From Rubrivivax sp. (lineage in GTDB: Bacteria; Pseudomonadota; Gammaproteobacteria; Burkholderiales; Burkholderiaceae): a DNA stretch of 45,043 nt. The stretch covers positions 1 through 45,043 of the forward strand of contig JAEUOZ010000045.1 in NCBI GenBank assembly GCA_016790225.1. Direction: 5' to 3'. Every line of letters begins with the position of its first letter. The first letter of the stretch is position 1. This document shows, piece after piece, positions 41,476 to 45,043 of this stretch. The notes under the pieces are model-generated. The model did no database searches and was not told the origin of the DNA. It saw only the letters and a program-made list of their open reading frames with translations. Both the position numbers and the translations under genes were made by a program.

Positions 41476-41841
41476 ATGCCACGCCACACCCTTGACGAAG
41501 CCCGCATCCACCCCGCCATCCGCGACAAGATCGCGCGGCAGCACCGAGACATCGTCGACGAGGTGATGGCGGCCGCCGCGGCGCATGCGGTGCTGGTGGT
41601 GGGCATGCGCGTGAACCCCTTCGTCAAGCGGGCGCGCAAGGCGCTGCAGGCGGCCGGCGTCGCGCACCACTACCTGGAGTACGGCAGCTACCTCAGCGAA
41701 TGGCGGCGCCGCAATGCCCTGAAGATGTGGAGCGGCTGGGGCACGTTCCCGATGGTGTTCGTCAAGGGCCAGCTCATCGGCGGAGCGCAGGATCTGCAGC
41801 GCCTGATCGACAGCGGCGAACTGCCCAAGCTGCTGCGCTGA
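41476..41841 (+). CDS. Glutaredoxin-fold protein lacking active-site cysteines
   Basis: This 121-residue protein has a glutaredoxin fold: VLVVGMRVNPFVKRARKALQ at the active-site position, GTFPMVFVKGQLIGGAQDL (cis-proline TFPMVF and GG loop) and the C-terminal helix LQRLIDSGELPKLL. The CPYC/CGFS motif is replaced by NPFV (residues 47-50), and the whole protein contains no cysteine, so it cannot be a thiol oxidoreductase. Related cysteine-free proteins occur in this bacterial group as far as I recall. A binding or scaffold role, possibly to glutathione, is inferred. It is preceded by 158 bp without a gene. Confidence 0.8.
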   Translation: MPRHTLDEARIHPAIRDKIARQHRDIVDEVMAAAAAHAVLVVGMRVNPFVKRARKALQAAGVAHHYLEYGSYLSEWRRRNALKMWSGWGTFPMVFVKGQLIGGAQDLQRLIDSGELPKLLR

Positions 41842-41879
41842 CCCGGCGCCTTCACGGCGGCGCCGCACGCACCTCTGCC

Positions 41880-42800
41880 TCAGCCCGCTGCGGCGTGGCG
41901 CGCATAGGCGGCGGCCATCTTCTGGTCGTACTTGAAGGTCGCAAAGTCCTTGCCGTTGTACCAGCGCGCAAACGTCGCCCAGTCCTTCTCGCGGATCGCC
42001 TTCAGCAGGCTCGGGTTGGCACGGATGAAGGCCACAAAGACCTGCAGGTGCCCCACCTGCGAGGTGACCATCAAACGCACAAAATCAGCCACGTTGGCAA
42101 AGCCGCAGGCCTTGTGGTTTTCGCCCAGCACCTGGAAGATGCCCCAGGAAGGCGCCTTCAGCGCCGCCACCGGATCCAGCGCATAGGCCTTGGCGATCTT
42201 CTGCCACTGCGATTCGGTATTGCCGTAGTTGCCGCGTCCGTAGCCCGTGGGGGCGGAGATGTCGGGCATCGAATCGAAGCGGCCCTTGGGCGTGCAGTTG
42301 CGTGAGAACACCTGCCGTTCGTACAGCACGGTGGGCCGGCCCAGCGCATCGAAGCCCGCGCCGCGGCTCTCCACCTCGGCCACGGCCTTGACTGCGGCGG
42401 TCTCGCAGCCCAGCGCGGCCGCGGCGTCGGCCATGGCCTGGTCGTTCAGCCGCTCGCCGGTGTAGCTGGCGAAGAAGTCCGCCGGCAGCCCGGCCACCAC
42501 CGGCCGCGCCACCGCTGTGGCACTGCGGCTGCGGCTGCGGGCCGCCGCGGGCGGATCCGCATCCAGCTTGTCCAGCTGCGCCGCGGGATCGGCAAACGGC
42601 TCGGCTGCCTGGCTGCGCCCGCGGGCGGCTGCTGCGGCCGGTGCGACGACCGGTGCGGCGGCCACCGCGGCCTTGGCTGCGCGCGGACGAGCGGTCTTCT
42701 TCGCCGGGGCCTTCTTTGCGGCCGGCGCCGCCTTGGTCGCCACCTTCGTGGCCGGCTTCGGCTGGACCGTGCTCTTGGCAGGGGTCTTCTTGCTCACCAT
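41880..42800 (-). CDS. N-acetylmuramidase-domain protein with a histone-H1-like N-terminal tail
   Basis: The 306-residue protein starts at 42800 (AGGAG about 8 bp upstream; the earlier start adds six atypical residues). Residues 1-70 are a Lys/Ala/Pro-rich tail (VATKAAPAAKKAPAKKTARP), like histone-H1-type bacterial proteins. Residues 110-306 match the N-acetylmuramidase (DUF3380) domain of endolysins: AVAEVESRGAGFDALGRPTV with the likely catalytic glutamate, LYERQVFSR, GYGRGNYGNTESQWQKIAKA and SWGIFQVLGENHKACGF. No signal peptide is present, so export would need a holin, phage lysis or a phage-like system. No other phage genes are near. Confidence 0.85.
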   Translation of the reverse strand: MVSKKTPAKSTVQPKPATKVATKAAPAAKKAPAKKTARPRAAKAAVAAAPVVAPAAAAARGRSQAAEPFADPAAQLDKLDADPPAAARSRSRSATAVARPVVAGLPADFFASYTGERLNDQAMADAAAALGCETAAVKAVAEVESRGAGFDALGRPTVLYERQVFSRNCTPKGRFDSMPDISAPTGYGRGNYGNTESQWQKIAKAYALDPVAALKAPSWGIFQVLGENHKACGFANVADFVRLMVTSQVGHLQVFVAFIRANPSLLKAIREKDWATFARWYNGKDFATFKYDQKMAAAYARHAAAG

Positions 42801-42968
42801 GGCTCGCTCCTCTCTCACGCTGCCTTGCGATATCCGCGGCGCATCATCCCGCCGCGACTGCGGGGCACTCCATCGGGGTTTGCGAGTGGGGCAAGGCCTG
42901 GGCCAGCGCAGGCCTCGTCCGGCAGAGCGCCACAGGGTGGCCGCCCTGGTGCCATCCGCCGCACCGCC

Positions 42969-44495
42969 CTACATCACCGCACCCAGCTGCCAGGGTACAA
43001 ATTCGTTCTGGCCATAACCGTGCAGCTCACTCTTCGTGCGCTGGCCGGAGGCGGTGGCGAGCATCAGCTGGAAGATGCGTTCGCCGGCCTCGTCGACCGT
43101 CTCTTCACCATCGACGATGCCGCCGCAGTTGATGTCGATGTCCTCCTGCTGCTTGTGCCACAAGGCCGTGTTGGTGGACAGTTTGAGGCTGGGCGAAGGC
43201 GCGCAGCCGTAGGCGCTGCCGCGGCCGGTGGTGAAGCAGATCAGGTTGGCGCCGCCGGCCACCTGGCCGGTGGCCGAGACGGGGTCGTAGCCGGGGGTGT
43301 CCATGTAGACGAAGCCCCGGGCGGTGACGGCCTGCGCAAACTCGTAGACGGCCTCCAGCCGGGTGGTACCGCTCTTGGCGATGGCGCCCAGGCTCTTTTC
43401 CAGGATGGTCGTCAGGCCGCCGGCCTTGTTGCCGGCCGAAGGGTTGTTGTCCATGCGCATCGCATTGCGCGCGGTATAGGCCTCCCACCAGCGGATGCGC
43501 GCCAGCAGCTGCTGCGCCACCTCCGGGCTGGCCGCGCGGCGCGTGAGCAGGTGCTCGCCGCCGTAGATCTCGGGCGTCTCGCTCAGGATCGCACTGCCGC
43601 CATGGCGCACCAGCCGGTCCACCGCGGCGCCCAGTGCGGGATTGGCGCTGATGCCACTGTAGCCATCGCTGCCGCCGCATTGCAGGCCGACCGTGAGGTG
43701 CCGTGCCGCCACCGGCTGACGTTTGACATCATTGGCGTAGGGCAGCATCTGGCGGATCAGTGCCACGCCGTGCGCCACGGTGCGCGCCGTGCCGCCGGTA
43801 TCCTGGATGCTGAAGGTCTTGAGATAGGCCCCTTCGGCCAGCCCTTCCTGCGCGATCAGGCCCTGGATCTGATTGGTCTCGCAGCCCAGGCCCACCACCA
43901 GCACGGCGGCAAAGTTGGGGTGCCGGGCATAGCCGCCCAGGGTGCGGCGCAGCACGGCCAGCTCTTCGCCTTCGCTGTCGGTGGCGCAGCCCATGCCGTG
44001 GGTGAGGGCGACGACGCCGTCCACCTGCGGAAAGTCAGCCAGTGCTTCAGGCCGGATGTCGCGCCGGAAGTGATCGGCGATGGCCCGGGCGGCGGTGGCC
44101 GAGCAGTTGACGCTGGTGAGCACGCCGATGTAGTTGCGCGTGGCCACGCGGCCATCAGCGCGCACGATGCCTTCGAAGGACGCCGGCTGCGCGACGTACG
44201 GGGTGGGACGGGCGTCGGCGCCGGGTTCGTGATTGCGCTGGAAATCGCTGAAGGCCAGGTTGTGGGTGTGCACGTGCTGGCCGGGCGCGATGGCCTGCGT
44301 GGCGCTGCCGATGATCTGGTTGTAGCGGCGCACCGGCTCGCCGGCTGCGATGGCCCGCGTGGCGACCTTGTGGCCAGGCGGGATCAGGCCGGCGATGGTG
44401 ACACCTTCGCTTTCCAGCACGGTGCCGCCCAGGAGTTGACGGCGCGCGATGACGACGTTGTCGGCGGGGTGGATGCGCAGGGTGGGTGGGGGCAT
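42969..44495 (-). CDS. UxaA/GarD-family altronate or galactarate dehydratase
   Basis: The 508-residue protein has an N-terminal SAF domain (LRIHPADNVVIARRQLLGGT to NLAFSDF, about 1-90). The UxaA catalytic region follows: GRVATRNYIGVLTSVNCSAT, VDGVVALTHGMGCATDSEGE, AAVLVVGLGCETNQIQGL, GLQCGGSDGYSGISANPALG and NPSAGNKAGGLTTILEKSLG. The cysteines of the GCETNQ and QCGGSDG segments belong to the iron site of these dehydratases. Members remove water from altronate, galactarate or related sugar acids. Length lies between typical UxaA (about 495) and GarD (about 523), so the substrate is left open. It follows a FAH-family gene by 73 bp on the same strand, a usual arrangement for sugar-acid catabolism. 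Confidence 0.9.
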   Translation of the reverse strand: MPPPTLRIHPADNVVIARRQLLGGTVLESEGVTIAGLIPPGHKVATRAIAAGEPVRRYNQIIGSATQAIAPGQHVHTHNLAFSDFQRNHEPGADARPTPYVAQPASFEGIVRADGRVATRNYIGVLTSVNCSATAARAIADHFRRDIRPEALADFPQVDGVVALTHGMGCATDSEGEELAVLRRTLGGYARHPNFAAVLVVGLGCETNQIQGLIAQEGLAEGAYLKTFSIQDTGGTARTVAHGVALIRQMLPYANDVKRQPVAARHLTVGLQCGGSDGYSGISANPALGAAVDRLVRHGGSAILSETPEIYGGEHLLTRRAASPEVAQQLLARIRWWEAYTARNAMRMDNNPSAGNKAGGLTTILEKSLGAIAKSGTTRLEAVYEFAQAVTARGFVYMDTPGYDPVSATGQVAGGANLICFTTGRGSAYGCAPSPSLKLSTNTALWHKQQEDIDINCGGIVDGEETVDEAGERIFQLMLATASGQRTKSELHGYGQNEFVPWQLGAVM

Positions 44496-44568
44496 GGTGG
44501 GGCCTGGGTGTTGCGGCTTGAGGGGCTTGGACAGGCTCGGCCCGGACGGCCAGGCGCAGCCGCGCCGT

Positions 44569-45043
44569 TCAGCCGTCGATCAAGGCCGGGTCCCAGGCAT
44601 GGACGGTCTGTCGCTGTTCGCCCAGGCCCTGGATGCCCAGCGTCATCACATCGCCGGGCTTCAGGTACAGCGGCGAAGGCTTGACGCCCATGCCCACGCC
44701 GGGCGGCGTGCCGGTGGTGATGACGTCGCCCGGGTTCAGCGTCATGAAGCGGCTCACGTAGGCCACCAGCGTCGCGACGCCGAAGATCATGGTGCTGGTG
44801 TTGCCGGTCTGCCGGCGTTCGCCGTTCAGATCCAGCCACATCGCCAGGTTCTGCGGATCCGCGATCTCGTCGGCCGTCACCAGCCAGGGGCCGATGGGGC
44901 CGAAGGTGTCGCAGCCCTTGCCCTTGTCCCATTGGCTGCCGCGCTCGATCTGGTACTCGCGCTCGCTGACGTCGTTGACGACGCAGTAGCCGGCGACATG
45001 CGCAAGCGCGTCGGCCTCCGGCACGTAGCGCGCACGGCGGCCG
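44569..45043 (-). CDS. Fumarylacetoacetate-hydrolase-family enzyme (partial, runs off the right edge)
   Basis: The last 157 residues are present. AGYCVVNDVSEREYQIERGS, then CDTFGPIGPWLVTADEI, FMTLNPGDVITTGTPPGVGM and LKPGDVMTLGIQGLGEQRQ are the FAH-family core, with catalytic and metal-site residues in the N-D-V-S-E and TGTPPGVG parts. Family members act on 2-keto acids (hydratase, decarboxylase or hydrolase), including ureidoglycolate lyase-like and 2,4-diketo-3-deoxy-sugar hydrolases. Next to a UxaA-family dehydratase, a sugar-acid role (2-keto-3-deoxy product cleavage) is likely by inference. The N-terminus lies outside the window. Confidence 0.9.
   Translation of the reverse strand, partial: GRRARYVPEADALAHVAGYCVVNDVSEREYQIERGSQWDKGKGCDTFGPIGPWLVTADEIADPQNLAMWLDLNGERRQTGNTSTMIFGVATLVAYVSRFMTLNPGDVITTGTPPGVGMGVKPSPLYLKPGDVMTLGIQGLGEQRQTVHAWDPALIDG

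Noticed and set aside
42825..44684. Plus-strand open frame of 619 codons opposite the UxaA-family dehydratase
   Set aside because: The minus-strand gene has clear family motifs; the plus frame is a composition artefact.

Overview
The window looks like a chromosomal segment of a high-GC betaproteobacterium, most likely Burkholderiales near the Rubrivivax/Leptothrix/Ideonella group. This is inferred from the very GC-rich coding sequence, the PEP-CTERM exported protein, the pirin-DoxX pair and the kinase/universal-stress fusion; no rRNA or other marker fixes the taxon. No tRNA, rRNA or CRISPR array was seen.

Bases 1-9,810 are accessory DNA: lower-GC genes broken up by insertion sequences. Two sites have the architecture of integron attC recombination sites (2535-2663 on the plus strand, 9068-9196 on the minus strand), so this is probably a decayed, rearranged integron cassette array with the integrase outside the window. 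Apparent cassette genes are a small membrane-anchored coiled-coil protein, an AIPR-family abortive-infection protein with a nuclease-like N-terminus, and a protein joining an N-terminal TIR domain to a C-terminal EAL-like domain. IS5-type elements sit at or inside the conserved attC end boxes, and one of them carries a second, nested IS with a clean 6-bp target duplication.

Bases 9,810-12,500 continue the defence/stress character: a RelE-type toxin remnant with an intact XRE antitoxin, a TIR protein with four membrane segments, and an intact higBA module with a palindromic operator.

Bases 12,706-23,022 are one gene for a 3,438-residue protein with about six LamG-like jellyroll domains, Ig/PKD-like repeats and an unrecognised core of about 600 residues. 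A sulfotransferase follows. Bases 24,200-30,100 hold small exported, hypothetical and broken genes: a glycine-rich PEP-CTERM protein, antitoxin and DsbA-like remnants, a GNAT acetyltransferase, a secreted HExxH protein, a proline-rich gene split by two compensating frameshifts, and a VOC protein.

Bases 30,200-45,043 are ordinary core-type chromosome: an aryl-CoA ligase / Gfo-Idh oxidoreductase / EamA transporter operon, mtfA, cca, a kinase-Usp fusion coupled to a YkgJ-type cysteine-cluster protein, a secreted beta-helix protein, pirin, DoxX, a glutaredoxin-like protein lacking cysteines, an N-acetylmuramidase with a histone-H1-like tail, and a UxaA-family dehydratase with a fumarylacetoacetate-hydrolase-family enzyme that runs off the right edge.
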